Source: Paraburkholderia sartisoli | GTDB lineage: Bacteria; Pseudomonadota; Gammaproteobacteria; Burkholderiales; Burkholderiaceae | Direction: 5' to 3' | Assembly: GCF_900107685.1 (NCBI RefSeq) | Contig: NZ_FNRQ01000003.1 | Location: 186,001 to 250,000 of the forward strand | DNA: 64,000 nucleotides | Shown here: in pieces, positions 18,478 to 26,795 of the stretch | How positions within the stretch are numbered: position 1 is the first letter of the stretch | Layout of the letters: the number at the start of each line of letters is the position of its first letter | Translations under genes and position numbers: made by a program | Notes under the pieces: model-generated | Seen by the model: only the letters and a program-made list of their open reading frames with translations | What the model was told of the DNA's origin: nothing | Databases searched by the model: none

Positions 18478-20235
18478 ATGAACGATACGCCGTCACGGCT
18501 ACCGCTCAACCGCACCGCGATCCTGCTGCTGATCCTCGTGCTTGCGCTAATCTGGTTCGTGCCGCTCGGCTGGCGCCACCTTCTGCCAAGCGACGAAGGC
18601 CGCTATGCGGAAATGGCACGCGAAATGTTCGTGACCGGCGACTGGATCACGCCGCGCTACAACGGCTACAAATACTTCGAGAAGCCGCCGCTGCAAACCT
18701 GGTTCAACGCGCTCACGTTCGCGTGGTTCGGCATCGGTGAATGGCAGGCGCGTCTCTATACGGCGCTGACGGGCTTTGCGGGCGTGCTGCTCATCGGTTT
18801 TACCGGCGCGCGCGTTTTCAACGCCGCGACGGGCGTCTTCGCCGCGATCGTGCTCGCGAGCTCGCCGTACTGGAACCTGATGGGCCACTTCAACACGCTC
18901 GACATGGGCCTGTCGTTCTGGATGGAAGTCACGCTATGCTCGCTCCTCCTCGCGCAGCGCCCCAACGTGCCCGCGAACCACGTACGGCTCTGGATGTGGC
19001 TGTGCTGGGGGACGATGGCGCTCGCCGTGCTGTCGAAGGGCCTCATCGGCGTGATCCTGCCGGGCACGACGCTCGTGCTCTATACGCTCATCGCGCGCGA
19101 CTGGGCGATCTGGAAGCGTCTGTATCTGGTGAGCGGCCTGATCGTGTTCTTCACGATCGCGACGCCGTGGTTCGTGCTCGTGCAGCAGCGCAATCCGGAG
19201 TTCCTGAATTTCTTCTTCATCGTGCAGCAGTTCCAGCGCTATCTGACGCCCGAACAGAATCGCCCCGGCCCGTTCTACTATTTCGTGGCCGTGCTGCTGG
19301 TCGGCTTCCTGCCCTGGCTGTCGGTCAGCGTGCAAAGCATCCGGCACGCGCTGCGCGTGCCGCGCCAGCCAAACGGCTTTTCACCGCCGATGCTGCTGAT
19401 CGTCTGGTCGGCGTTCATTTTCCTGTTCTTCAGCGCCTCGCATTCGAAGCTGATCTCTTACACGCTGCCCGTCGCGCCCGCGCTCGCGCTGCTGCTCGGC
19501 ATGTATCTGCCGCTTCTCAAACGCGATGAATTCCGCCGGCATCTGGCCGGCTATGCGGTGTTTTTCGTCGTCGCGGCGTTTGGCGCGATCTTCCTGAGCC
19601 GCGCCGGCAACGCCCGCAACCCGAACGAGCTGTACCGCGCGTTTCAGGTCTGGGTGTACGCCGCGCTCGCCGTGGCCTTCGTGCTGACGATCGTCGCGCT
19701 CTGGATCAACCGCCGCAGCCGCGGCGGCATTGTCGGCGCGACGGTCGCGTTCGCCGCCGGCTGGGTGTTGCTCGGCACGATCGCCGGCACCGGGCACGAC
19801 GTGTTCGGCCGCCTGAGCTCGGGCGCCCCGCTCGCGCCGGCCGTGCGCGCCGCCATCGCGAAGCTGCCGCCCGACGCCCCGTTCTATTCGGTCGGCGTGC
19901 TCGACCATACGATGCCGTTCTACGTCGGTCACACGATGATCATGGTCGAAAATCCGGACGAACTGCGTTTCGGCGTCACCGTCGAACCGCAGAAATGGGT
20001 GCCGACCATCGCCGAATGGATCCAGCGCTGGGACGCGGAGCCGTATGGGCTGGCCCTGATGACAACCCAGCGTTTCAGCGATCTGTCGGCCCAGCATGTG
20101 CCGATGCAGGTCGTCGCACGCGATTCGCGCCGCGTGATCGTGGAAAAGCCGGGCGTGGAAAAACCGGCCGTGGAAAAGCCGGATGCCGAAAAATCGGGCA
20201 CCGAAAAACCAGACGTGGAAAAACCGCAACAGTGA
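18478..20235 (+). CDS. arnT: Lipid A Ara4N transferase ArnT
   Basis: ArnT (585 aa) is an inner-membrane GT83 enzyme that moves 4-amino-4-deoxy-L-arabinose from undecaprenyl phosphate to lipid A on the periplasmic side, giving polymyxin resistance. The first periplasmic loop carries the catalytic pattern PSDEGRYAEMAREM and the FEKPPLQTW motif. About 12 TM segments precede a soluble C-terminal domain. The last 30 residues are an unusual acidic/basic pentapeptide repeat (VEKPx). It opens an operon-like run with the flippase subunit (34 nt downstream) and the other arn genes. Confidence 0.92.
   Translation: MNDTPSRLPLNRTAILLLILVLALIWFVPLGWRHLLPSDEGRYAEMAREMFVTGDWITPRYNGYKYFEKPPLQTWFNALTFAWFGIGEWQARLYTALTGFAGVLLIGFTGARVFNAATGVFAAIVLASSPYWNLMGHFNTLDMGLSFWMEVTLCSLLLAQRPNVPANHVRLWMWLCWGTMALAVLSKGLIGVILPGTTLVLYTLIARDWAIWKRLYLVSGLIVFFTIATPWFVLVQQRNPEFLNFFFIVQQFQRYLTPEQNRPGPFYYFVAVLLVGFLPWLSVSVQSIRHALRVPRQPNGFSPPMLLIVWSAFIFLFFSASHSKLISYTLPVAPALALLLGMYLPLLKRDEFRRHLAGYAVFFVVAAFGAIFLSRAGNARNPNELYRAFQVWVYAALAVAFVLTIVALWINRRSRGGIVGATVAFAAGWVLLGTIAGTGHDVFGRLSSGAPLAPAVRAAIAKLPPDAPFYSVGVLDHTMPFYVGHTMIMVENPDELRFGVTVEPQKWVPTIAEWIQRWDAEPYGLALMTTQRFSDLSAQHVPMQVVARDSRRVIVEKPGVEKPAVEKPDAEKSGTEKPDVEKPQQ
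20140..20229 (+). repeat. 15-bp tandem repeat encoding VEKPx pentapeptides at the ArnT C-terminus
   Basis: Six in-frame 15-bp units (gtggaaaagccgggc and variants) encode VEKPG, VEKPA, VEKPD, AEKSG, TEKPD, VEKPQ. The units differ at several bases, so the array is not freshly expanded. Confidence 0.9.
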
Positions 20236-20269
20236 CCCCATATATCAACTACGGGACCGCTTCTCGCCG

Positions 20270-20641
20270 ATGAACCCTGTTTCCCTTTTCTGTATTCTCG
20301 CGGGCGTTTCGCTGAACGCGGGCGCCCAGTTGCTGCTGAAGGCGGGCACGAATGCCGTTGGACACTTTGAATTCACCCGTGCGAACATCATTCCTGTCGC
20401 GTGGCGGCTCGCGACGCAGCCGCCCATCATCGGCGGCCTCGCCTGTTATGTGATCAGCGTCGCGGTGTGGGTCGTGGGGCTGTCGCGGGTGGACGTATCG
20501 ATTGCCTATCCGATGCTCTCGCTCGGGTATGTCGTCAACGCCTTCGCCGCCTGGTATCTGTTCGGTGAAATCATGTCGGTCCAGAAGCTGGTCGGCATCG
20601 GCATCATTCTCGTTGGCGTTGTCGTGCTGGCGCGAAGCTAG
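20270..20641 (+). CDS. ArnE/ArnF-like SMR/EamA flippase subunit
   Basis: This 123-residue, four-TM protein of the DMT/SMR superfamily matches ArnE/ArnF, which in enteric bacteria form a heterodimer that flips undecaprenyl-phosphate-Ara4N across the inner membrane. It has the SMR-like LNAGAQLLLKAG helix 1 and the RVDVSIAYPMLSLGYV helix 3. Only one such gene lies in this cluster, so it may act as a homodimer or pair with a subunit encoded elsewhere. The ATG at 20270 gives the correct N-terminal helix; an in-frame upstream ATG would overlap arnT. Confidence 0.8.
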   Translation: MNPVSLFCILAGVSLNAGAQLLLKAGTNAVGHFEFTRANIIPVAWRLATQPPIIGGLACYVISVAVWVVGLSRVDVSIAYPMLSLGYVVNAFAAWYLFGEIMSVQKLVGIGIILVGVVVLARS

Positions 20642-20734
20642 CCGGAATTGCGCGGCGCGCGTGGCGCAACTGGCCGGACCCCGCATCACCCGCCGAAGCG
20701 CGAATTTGCACACTTTTTATAGAGCACTGCATTC

Positions 20735-21886
20735 ATGACCGAGTCAACCGTTCCGTTTTTACCGTTCGTCCGTCCGGAAATCGATGAAGAAACGATTCAG
20801 GGCGTGGCCGACGTGCTGCGTTCCGGCTGGATCACGACCGGCCCGCAGAACCAGCAGTTCGAAGCGGCGCTGTCGGCATTCTGCGGCGGCCGTCCGGTGC
20901 GCACGTTCAATTCCGGCACGGCGACGCTCGAAATCGGCCTGCGTATCGCGGGCGTGAAGGAAGGCGACGAAGTCATCACGACGCCCGCGTCGTGGGTCTC
21001 GACGAGCAACGTGATCATCGAAACGGGCGCGACGCCGGTGTTCGTCGACATCGACCCGACAACGCGCAACATCGACCTCGGCCTGCTCGAAAAGGCGATC
21101 ACGCCGCGCACGAAGGCGATCATTCCGGTGTACCTGTCCGGCTTGCCCGTCGACATGGACCGCCTGTACGACATCGCCCGCGCGCACAAGCTGCGCGTGA
21201 TCGAAGACGCGGCGCAGGCGTTCGGCTCGACCTGGAAAGGCGAGCGCATCGGCAGGATCGGCGATATCGTGTCGTTCAGCTTCCACGCGAACAAGAACCT
21301 GACGTCGATCGAAGGCGGCGCGCTCGTGCTCAACAACGAAGACGAAGCGATCCTCGCGCAGAAATACCGCCTGCAAGGCATCACGCGGACCGGCTTCGAC
21401 GGCATGGACTGCGACGTGCTGGGTGGCAAATACAACCTGACCGACGTCGCGGCGCGCGTCGGTCTCGGCCAGCTGCCGCATCTCGAACGCTTCATCGCGC
21501 AGCGCAAAAAGCTCGCGCGCGCGTATTTCGCGGGCCTCGAAGGCGGCGCCGCGGTCAGGCTCGGCGTGGGCCTGCCGCTCGCGGACTTCGAAAACAGCAA
21601 CTGGCACATGTTCCAGATCACGCTGCCGCTGGAAAAGCTGTCGCTCGACCGCGCCGGTTTCATGGCGCAACTGAAGGAGCGCGGGATCGGCTCGGGCGTG
21701 CATTACCCGGCGATTCACCTGTTTTCGCTGTATCGCGCGCGCGGCTTCAGGGAAGGCATGTTCCCGCACGCGGAGCGCTTCGGCGCGACCACGGTCACGC
21801 TGCCGCTCTTCACGCTGATGAACGAAGGCGACGTGGCGCGTGTGTGCCGCGCGCTCAATGAAATTTGCGAACAATACGGAAAATAA
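20735..21886 (+). CDS. arnB: UDP-Ara4O aminotransferase ArnB
   Basis: ArnB (383 aa) is the PLP aminotransferase that converts UDP-4-keto-arabinose to UDP-Ara4N using glutamate. The PLP lysine lies in SFHANKNLTSIEGG, and FNSGTATLEIGL and EDAAQAFGS are typical of the DegT/DnrJ/EryC1/StrS family. arnC starts 6 nt after its stop. Confidence 0.95.
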   Translation: MTESTVPFLPFVRPEIDEETIQGVADVLRSGWITTGPQNQQFEAALSAFCGGRPVRTFNSGTATLEIGLRIAGVKEGDEVITTPASWVSTSNVIIETGATPVFVDIDPTTRNIDLGLLEKAITPRTKAIIPVYLSGLPVDMDRLYDIARAHKLRVIEDAAQAFGSTWKGERIGRIGDIVSFSFHANKNLTSIEGGALVLNNEDEAILAQKYRLQGITRTGFDGMDCDVLGGKYNLTDVAARVGLGQLPHLERFIAQRKKLARAYFAGLEGGAAVRLGVGLPLADFENSNWHMFQITLPLEKLSLDRAGFMAQLKERGIGSGVHYPAIHLFSLYRARGFREGMFPHAERFGATTVTLPLFTLMNEGDVARVCRALNEICEQYGK

Positions 21887-21892
21887 GCGGAA

Positions 21893-22945
21893 ATGAGTCA
21901 AACGGAACATCACTCCGTCGTGCCGGAAGTTTCAATCGTCATTCCGGTGTACAACGAGGAACAGGGTCTCCCGGCTCTCTTCGATCGCCTGTATCCAGCG
22001 CTCGACGCGCTGGGCACGACCTATGAAGTGGTCTTCATCAACGACGGCAGCCGCGACAGGTCCGCCGCCATCCTCGCCGGACAGTTTCGCGTGCGGCCGG
22101 ACGTGACGCGCGTGATCCTGCTGAACGGCAACTTCGGCCAGCACATGGCGATTCTCGCGGGCTTCGAGCAGTCGCGCGGCGAGATCATGCTCACGCTCGA
22201 CGCGGACCTGCAGAATCCGCCCGAGGAAATCGCCAAGCTCGTCGCGAAGATGCGCGAAGGTTACGACTACGTCGGCTCGATCCGCACGCAGCGCCAGGAC
22301 AGCCTCTTCCGGCGCAAGGCGTCGCGCGCGATGAACCGTCTGCGCGAGCGCATCACGCGCATCAAGATGACCGATCAGGGCTGCATGCTGCGCGCGTACA
22401 GCCGCCAGGTGATCGACACGATCAACCGGTGCGGCGAAATCAACACGTTCATCCCGGCGCTCGCATACACGTTCGCGCAGAACCCGGTTGAAATCGAGGT
22501 CGCGCACGAAGAGCGTTTCGCGGGCGAATCGAAGTATTCGCTGTACAGCCTGATCCGGCTGAACTTCGATCTCGTGACCGGGTTTTCAGTGGTGCCGCTG
22601 CAATGGCTGTCGTTCATCGGCGTGATTCTTTCGTTCGGATCCGCCGGGCTCTTCGTGCTGCTGCTGATTCGCCGCTTCATCATCGGGGCGGAAGTGCAAG
22701 GTGTGTTCACGCTGTTCGCCATCACGTTCTTCCTGCTTGGCGTGATCATTTTCGCGCTCGGGCTGCTCGGCGAATATATTGGGCGCATCTATCAGCAGGT
22801 GCGCGCGCGGCCGCGCTATCTGGTGCAGACCATCCTCGAACAGCGCGACGGCGCGGCCGTCACGCAGACGCCGCGTCAAACCGTCGTGCAGGGTGTGCAG
22901 AACCTGCAGAACGCGCCGGTGATCGACCAGGACTCGCAACCATGA
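21893..22945 (+). CDS. arnC: Undecaprenyl-phosphate Ara4FN transferase ArnC
   Basis: ArnC (350 aa) is a GT2 glycosyltransferase that loads formylated Ara4N onto undecaprenyl phosphate on the cytoplasmic face. The N-terminal GT-A domain has SIVIPVYNEE and the metal-binding LDADLQNPPEE. Two TM helices (about 235-260 and 270-300) precede a cytoplasmic tail. The stop overlaps the start of the next gene (ATGA), indicating translational coupling. Confidence 0.95.
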   Translation: MSQTEHHSVVPEVSIVIPVYNEEQGLPALFDRLYPALDALGTTYEVVFINDGSRDRSAAILAGQFRVRPDVTRVILLNGNFGQHMAILAGFEQSRGEIMLTLDADLQNPPEEIAKLVAKMREGYDYVGSIRTQRQDSLFRRKASRAMNRLRERITRIKMTDQGCMLRAYSRQVIDTINRCGEINTFIPALAYTFAQNPVEIEVAHEERFAGESKYSLYSLIRLNFDLVTGFSVVPLQWLSFIGVILSFGSAGLFVLLLIRRFIIGAEVQGVFTLFAITFFLLGVIIFALGLLGEYIGRIYQQVRARPRYLVQTILEQRDGAAVTQTPRQTVVQGVQNLQNAPVIDQDSQP

Positions 22946-23880
22946 AACCACGCGCGGTCGTATTCGCGTATCACAACGTCGGCGTGCGCTGCCTGCAGGT
23001 GCTGCTCGCGCGCGGCGTCGACGTCGCGCTCGTCGTCACGCACGAAGACAGCCCGACCGAGAACATCTGGTTCGGCAGCGTCGCCTCCGTCGCGGCCGAA
23101 CACGGCATTCCGGTCGTGACGCCGGCCGACCCGCACAGCGCCGAACTGCGCGCGGCGGTGAGCGCCGCGCGGCCGGATTTCATCTTCTCGTTCTACTACC
23201 GGCATATGCTGCCGGTCGACCTGCTGGCGCTGGCCGCGTGCGGCGCGTACAACATGCACGGCTCGCTGCTGCCGAAATACCGCGGCCGCGTGCCGACCAA
23301 CTGGGCCGTGCTGAACGGCGAAACGGAAACCGGCGCGACGCTGCACGAGATGGCCGCGAAGCCCGACGCCGGCGCGATCCTCGCGCAGACGCCCGTGCCG
23401 ATCCTGCCCGACGACACCGCCGCGCAGGTTTTCGACAAGACCACCGTCGCGGCCGAACAGACGCTCTGGCGCGTGCTGCCCGCGCTGCTGGCCGGCGAGG
23501 CGCCGCATCTGCCGAACGACCTGGCGCAGGGCAGCTACTTTGGCGGCCGCAAGCCCGAGGACGGCCGTATCGACTGGAGCAAGCCCGCGCAGCAGGTGTA
23601 CAACCTGATCCGCGCGGTCGCGCCGCCCTACCCGGGCGCCTTCACCGAGATCGGCGGCGAACGGTACGTCGTCGCGCGCGCGCGGCTCACGCGGCCGGGC
23701 GCGATCCAGTCGGATTTGCCGCCGGGTCTGCACGTAAGCGATAATGCCGTTTTTGCGATATGCGGCGACGGCCGCGCGATCGCGATCCACGAATTGCGGC
23801 ACCAGCGCGACGGACAGGAAACTGTCGTCACCCCCGCCGGGTTCGCCCAGCTCATTCATTCTTCCCGCCATCCTTCATGA
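22942..23880 (+). CDS. UDP-Ara4N formyltransferase (ArnA N-terminal domain as a separate protein)
   Basis: This 312-residue protein corresponds to the N-terminal formyltransferase half of E. coli ArnA, which N-formylates UDP-Ara4N with 10-formyl-THF. It has the catalytic MHGSLLPKYRG block (Asn/His), the downstream Asp in KPDAGAILA, and the C-terminal OB-like domain. E. coli has one 660-residue bifunctional enzyme; here the two activities are separate genes overlapping by 4 nt at both ends (ATGA). The two products may still form a complex. Confidence 0.93.
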   Translation: MKPRAVVFAYHNVGVRCLQVLLARGVDVALVVTHEDSPTENIWFGSVASVAAEHGIPVVTPADPHSAELRAAVSAARPDFIFSFYYRHMLPVDLLALAACGAYNMHGSLLPKYRGRVPTNWAVLNGETETGATLHEMAAKPDAGAILAQTPVPILPDDTAAQVFDKTTVAAEQTLWRVLPALLAGEAPHLPNDLAQGSYFGGRKPEDGRIDWSKPAQQVYNLIRAVAPPYPGAFTEIGGERYVVARARLTRPGAIQSDLPPGLHVSDNAVFAICGDGRAIAIHELRHQRDGQETVVTPAGFAQLIHSSRHPS

Positions 23881-24923
23881 AAAAAGTCCTGATTCTGGGT
23901 GTGAACGGCTTCATCGGCCATCACCTGTCCAAACGCATTCTCGAAACGACCGACTGGGAAGTGTTCGGGATGGACATGCAGACCGAGCGCCTCGGCGACC
24001 TCGTCAACCACGAGCGGATGCACTTCTTCGAAGGCGACATCACGATCAACAAGGAGTGGGTCGAGTATCACGTGAAGAAGTGCGACGTGATCCTGCCGCT
24101 CGTCGCGATCGCCACGCCGGCTACCTATGTGAAGCAGCCGCTGCGCGTGTTCGAACTCGACTTCGAGGCGAACCTGCCGATCGTGCGTTCGGCCGTCAAG
24201 TACGGCAAGCATCTGGTATTTCCGTCGACGTCGGAAGTCTATGGCATGTGCTCCGATGAACAGTTCGACCCGGATGAATCGGCCCTCACCTACGGCCCGA
24301 TCAACAAGCCGCGCTGGATCTACGCGTGCTCGAAGCAGCTGATGGACCGCGTGATCTGGGGTTACGGCATGGAAGGCCTGAACTTCACGCTGTTCCGTCC
24401 GTTCAACTGGATCGGCCCGGGCCTCGACTCGATCTACACGCCGAAGGAAGGCAGCTCGCGCGTGGTCACGCAGTTCCTCGGCCACATCGTGCGCGGCGAG
24501 AACATCAGCCTCGTCGACGGCGGCGCGCAAAAGCGCGCGTTCACCGATATCGACGACGGCATCGGCGCGCTGATGAAAATCATCGAGAACAAGGGCGGCG
24601 TCGCGTCGGGCAAGATCTACAACATCGGCAATCCGGTGAACAACTTCTCGGTGCGCGAACTGGCGCACAAGATGCTTGCGCTCGCCGCCGAATTCCCCGA
24701 ATACGCGGAGACGGCGAAGAAAGTGCAACTGATCGAGACGTCGTCGGGTGCCTACTACGGCGCCGGCTATCAGGACGTGCAGAACCGCGTGCCCAAGATC
24801 GACAACACGATGCAGGAGCTCGGCTGGAAGCCGGTTTCCACGTTCGACGAAGCACTGCGCAAGATTTTCGAAGCGTATCGCGGGCATGTGGGCGAAGCGC
24901 GCGCGCTGGTCGAACAGCAGTAA
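23877..24923 (+). CDS. UDP-glucuronate decarboxylase (ArnA C-terminal domain as a separate protein)
   Basis: This 348-residue SDR corresponds to the C-terminal half of ArnA, which oxidatively decarboxylates UDP-glucuronate to UDP-4-keto-arabinose. It has the GVNGFIG NAD motif, the catalytic PSTSEVYG and YACSKQLMDRVIW (YxxxK), and the NIGNP block. Alignment with E. coli ArnA is close over the whole length. It overlaps the formyltransferase gene by 4 nt and precedes arnD by 15 nt. Confidence 0.93.
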   Translation: MKKVLILGVNGFIGHHLSKRILETTDWEVFGMDMQTERLGDLVNHERMHFFEGDITINKEWVEYHVKKCDVILPLVAIATPATYVKQPLRVFELDFEANLPIVRSAVKYGKHLVFPSTSEVYGMCSDEQFDPDESALTYGPINKPRWIYACSKQLMDRVIWGYGMEGLNFTLFRPFNWIGPGLDSIYTPKEGSSRVVTQFLGHIVRGENISLVDGGAQKRAFTDIDDGIGALMKIIENKGGVASGKIYNIGNPVNNFSVRELAHKMLALAAEFPEYAETAKKVQLIETSSGAYYGAGYQDVQNRVPKIDNTMQELGWKPVSTFDEALRKIFEAYRGHVGEARALVEQQ

Positions 24924-24938
24924 AACAGAGGGCCGACC

Positions 24939-25835
24939 TTGCCTCGTATCGTTCTGAAGATCGACGTCGACACGTTGCGCGGCACGCGTGAAGGCGTGCC
25001 GAATCTCGCGCGCATTTTCGACCGCTTCAAGGCGCGCGCGACGTTCCTTTTCAGCCTGGGCCCCGACCACACCGGCTGGGCGATGCGCCGGGTGCTGCGG
25101 CCGGGGTTCCTGAAGAAGGTGTCGCGCACCTCGGTGGTCGAGCATTACGGCGTGAAGCAACTGATGTACGGCGTGCTGCTGCCCGGTCCCGACGTCGGCG
25201 CGCGTGCCGCGTCCGACATGCGCGCGATCCACGAGGCCGGTTTCGAGTGCGGCATCCATACATGGGATCACGTGTACTGGCAGGACAACGTGCGTACACG
25301 TTCGCGCGAATGGACCATCGGCGAGATGCAGAAAAGCCACGCGCGCTTCATCGAGGTATTCGGTTCGCCGCCCGTCACGCACGGCGCGGCCGGCTGGCAG
25401 ATGAACGGCGATGCGTTCGAGCAGATCGACGCGTGGGGCATGCAGTATGCGTCCGACGGCCGTGGCCATTCGCCGTACTTCCCGGTCGTGAACGGGCGGC
25501 AGTTGTCGCACGTGCAGATGCCCACCACCCTGCCGACACTCGACGAAGTGCTGGGTGTCGACGGCGTGGATACCGGCAACGTGGCGGCCTGGTATCTGAA
25601 ACTCACCGGGAATAATCCGCGCGATCACGTGTTCACCCTGCATGCGGAACTCGAGGGGCAGAAACTCGCGGCCGTGTTCGAACAGCTGCTCGACGGCTGG
25701 CGCGCGCAGGGTTACACGTTCGCGACCATGGGCGACTACCACGCCACGCTGGACCGCGACACGCTGCCATCGTACCCTGTCACGTGGGGTGAAATTCTTG
25801 GCCGCTCCGGTGAACTGATCGTCCAGCCTGACTGA
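24939..25835 (+). CDS. arnD: Undecaprenyl-phosphate Ara4FN deformylase ArnD
   Basis: ArnD (298 aa) is a polysaccharide-deacetylase-family enzyme that removes the formyl group from undecaprenyl-phosphate-Ara4FN before flipping. The NodB-homology metal motifs are IDVDT near the N-terminus and GIHTWDH in the middle. The start is TTG, preceded by an agaggg Shine-Dalgarno; no in-frame ATG gives the conserved PRIVLKIDVDT start. It closes the arn run; bcp follows 142 nt later. Confidence 0.93.
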   Translation: MPRIVLKIDVDTLRGTREGVPNLARIFDRFKARATFLFSLGPDHTGWAMRRVLRPGFLKKVSRTSVVEHYGVKQLMYGVLLPGPDVGARAASDMRAIHEAGFECGIHTWDHVYWQDNVRTRSREWTIGEMQKSHARFIEVFGSPPVTHGAAGWQMNGDAFEQIDAWGMQYASDGRGHSPYFPVVNGRQLSHVQMPTTLPTLDEVLGVDGVDTGNVAAWYLKLTGNNPRDHVFTLHAELEGQKLAAVFEQLLDGWRAQGYTFATMGDYHATLDRDTLPSYPVTWGEILGRSGELIVQPD

Positions 25836-25977
25836 TCCGCGCCGCGCTCCGCGGGCCAGTCCGTGTACCGCGCCGGTTTGCTGGTTTGCCGATTCGCCTG
25901 ATTTCCCCGCTCGAAGCTCAAGATCCGGCGTCGCCGTTTCATCGCGGTGCGCCGGCCAATAACAAACGGAGAACCTC

Positions 25978-26439
25978 GTGCCTATCGCAGTCGACCAACC
26001 CGTCCCCGACTTCACCGCTGCCGCGACCGGCGGCGAGTTCACGCTGTCCAGTCTGCGGGGCAAGAAGGTGGTGCTGTATTTTTATCCGAAGGACAACACG
26101 CCGGGCTGCACGACCGAAGGCCTGCAGTTCCGCGACCTGTATCCGAAGTTCAAAAAGGCCGGCGCGGAGATCGTCGGCGTGTCGCGCGACAGCGTCCGTT
26201 CGCACGACAATTTCAAGTCGAAGCTCGAACTGCCGTTTACGCTGGTATCGGATCCCGAAGAAACGCTGTGTCTGCTCTTCGGTGTCATGAAACTGAAGAA
26301 AATGTATGGCAAGGAAGTACGTGGCATCGAGCGCTCGACGTTCCTGATCGACGGCGACGGCGTGCTGCGTCACGAATGGCGCGGCGTCAAGGTGCCGGGA
26401 CACGTCGACGAGATCCTGGAAACTGTACAAGGCCTTTGA
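25978..26439 (+). CDS. bcp: Thiol peroxidase of the Bcp/PrxQ family
   Basis: This 153-residue peroxiredoxin reduces H2O2 and organic peroxides with thioredoxin-type donors. The peroxidatic cysteine is in DNTPGCTTEGLQF. The resolving cysteine that many Bcp proteins have five residues later is absent here (Leu/Gln instead); the only other Cys is in EETLCLLF. It therefore probably works as a 1-Cys or atypical enzyme. The start is GTG with an acggag Shine-Dalgarno. Confidence 0.92.
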   Translation: MPIAVDQPVPDFTAAATGGEFTLSSLRGKKVVLYFYPKDNTPGCTTEGLQFRDLYPKFKKAGAEIVGVSRDSVRSHDNFKSKLELPFTLVSDPEETLCLLFGVMKLKKMYGKEVRGIERSTFLIDGDGVLRHEWRGVKVPGHVDEILETVQGL

Positions 26440-26795
26440 GGCGCGTTATATTGGGCTGCAATGAGTGACTGTCCATCCCATTCTTTCCGCCGCTGTGCCG
26501 CCTTCAATGGCAACTTTGACGCCGGGTTCGATACCGCCGCCGAAGAAGTGAGGCGCCACGCGACGACCGAAGTCGAGCCGCTTGCTCCGTTTGTCGGGGC
26601 GGCGGCTTTTTTATTTGCGCGAAGCCGCTCTTTCGTTCAGCAACGCGTTTTCCTCGAGGAGCTCATCGAAACTCAGGCGAACCGGCATTTCTAGACCAAA
26701 GCGCGTCTCCGGACGCAAACTGCGTGCGCAAATCGGGCACGACAGGATGCGACAGGCGACGCACGATATGTGACCCGCTTTTTTCGAGGGAAACC
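26440..26795. other. bcp-phoH intergenic region
   Basis: About 350 bp. It holds a plus-strand intrinsic terminator (26576-26612) and a minus-strand open frame ending at 26611 whose C-terminal residues (MPVRLSFDELLEENALLNER) look protein-like but lack a secure start. A 77-codon plus-strand frame from 26461 reads through the terminator and is probably not a gene. Confidence 0.5.
26576..26612 (+). terminator. Intrinsic terminator in the bcp-phoH gap
   Basis: The arm agccgc..gctcc pairs with ggggc..gcggct, with a small bulge, and is followed by six T. It lies 137 nt after the bcp stop. Confidence 0.75.

Noticed and set aside
26461..26694. 77-codon plus-strand ORF after bcp
   Set aside because: It reads through an intrinsic terminator and has no recognisable domain or Shine-Dalgarno.
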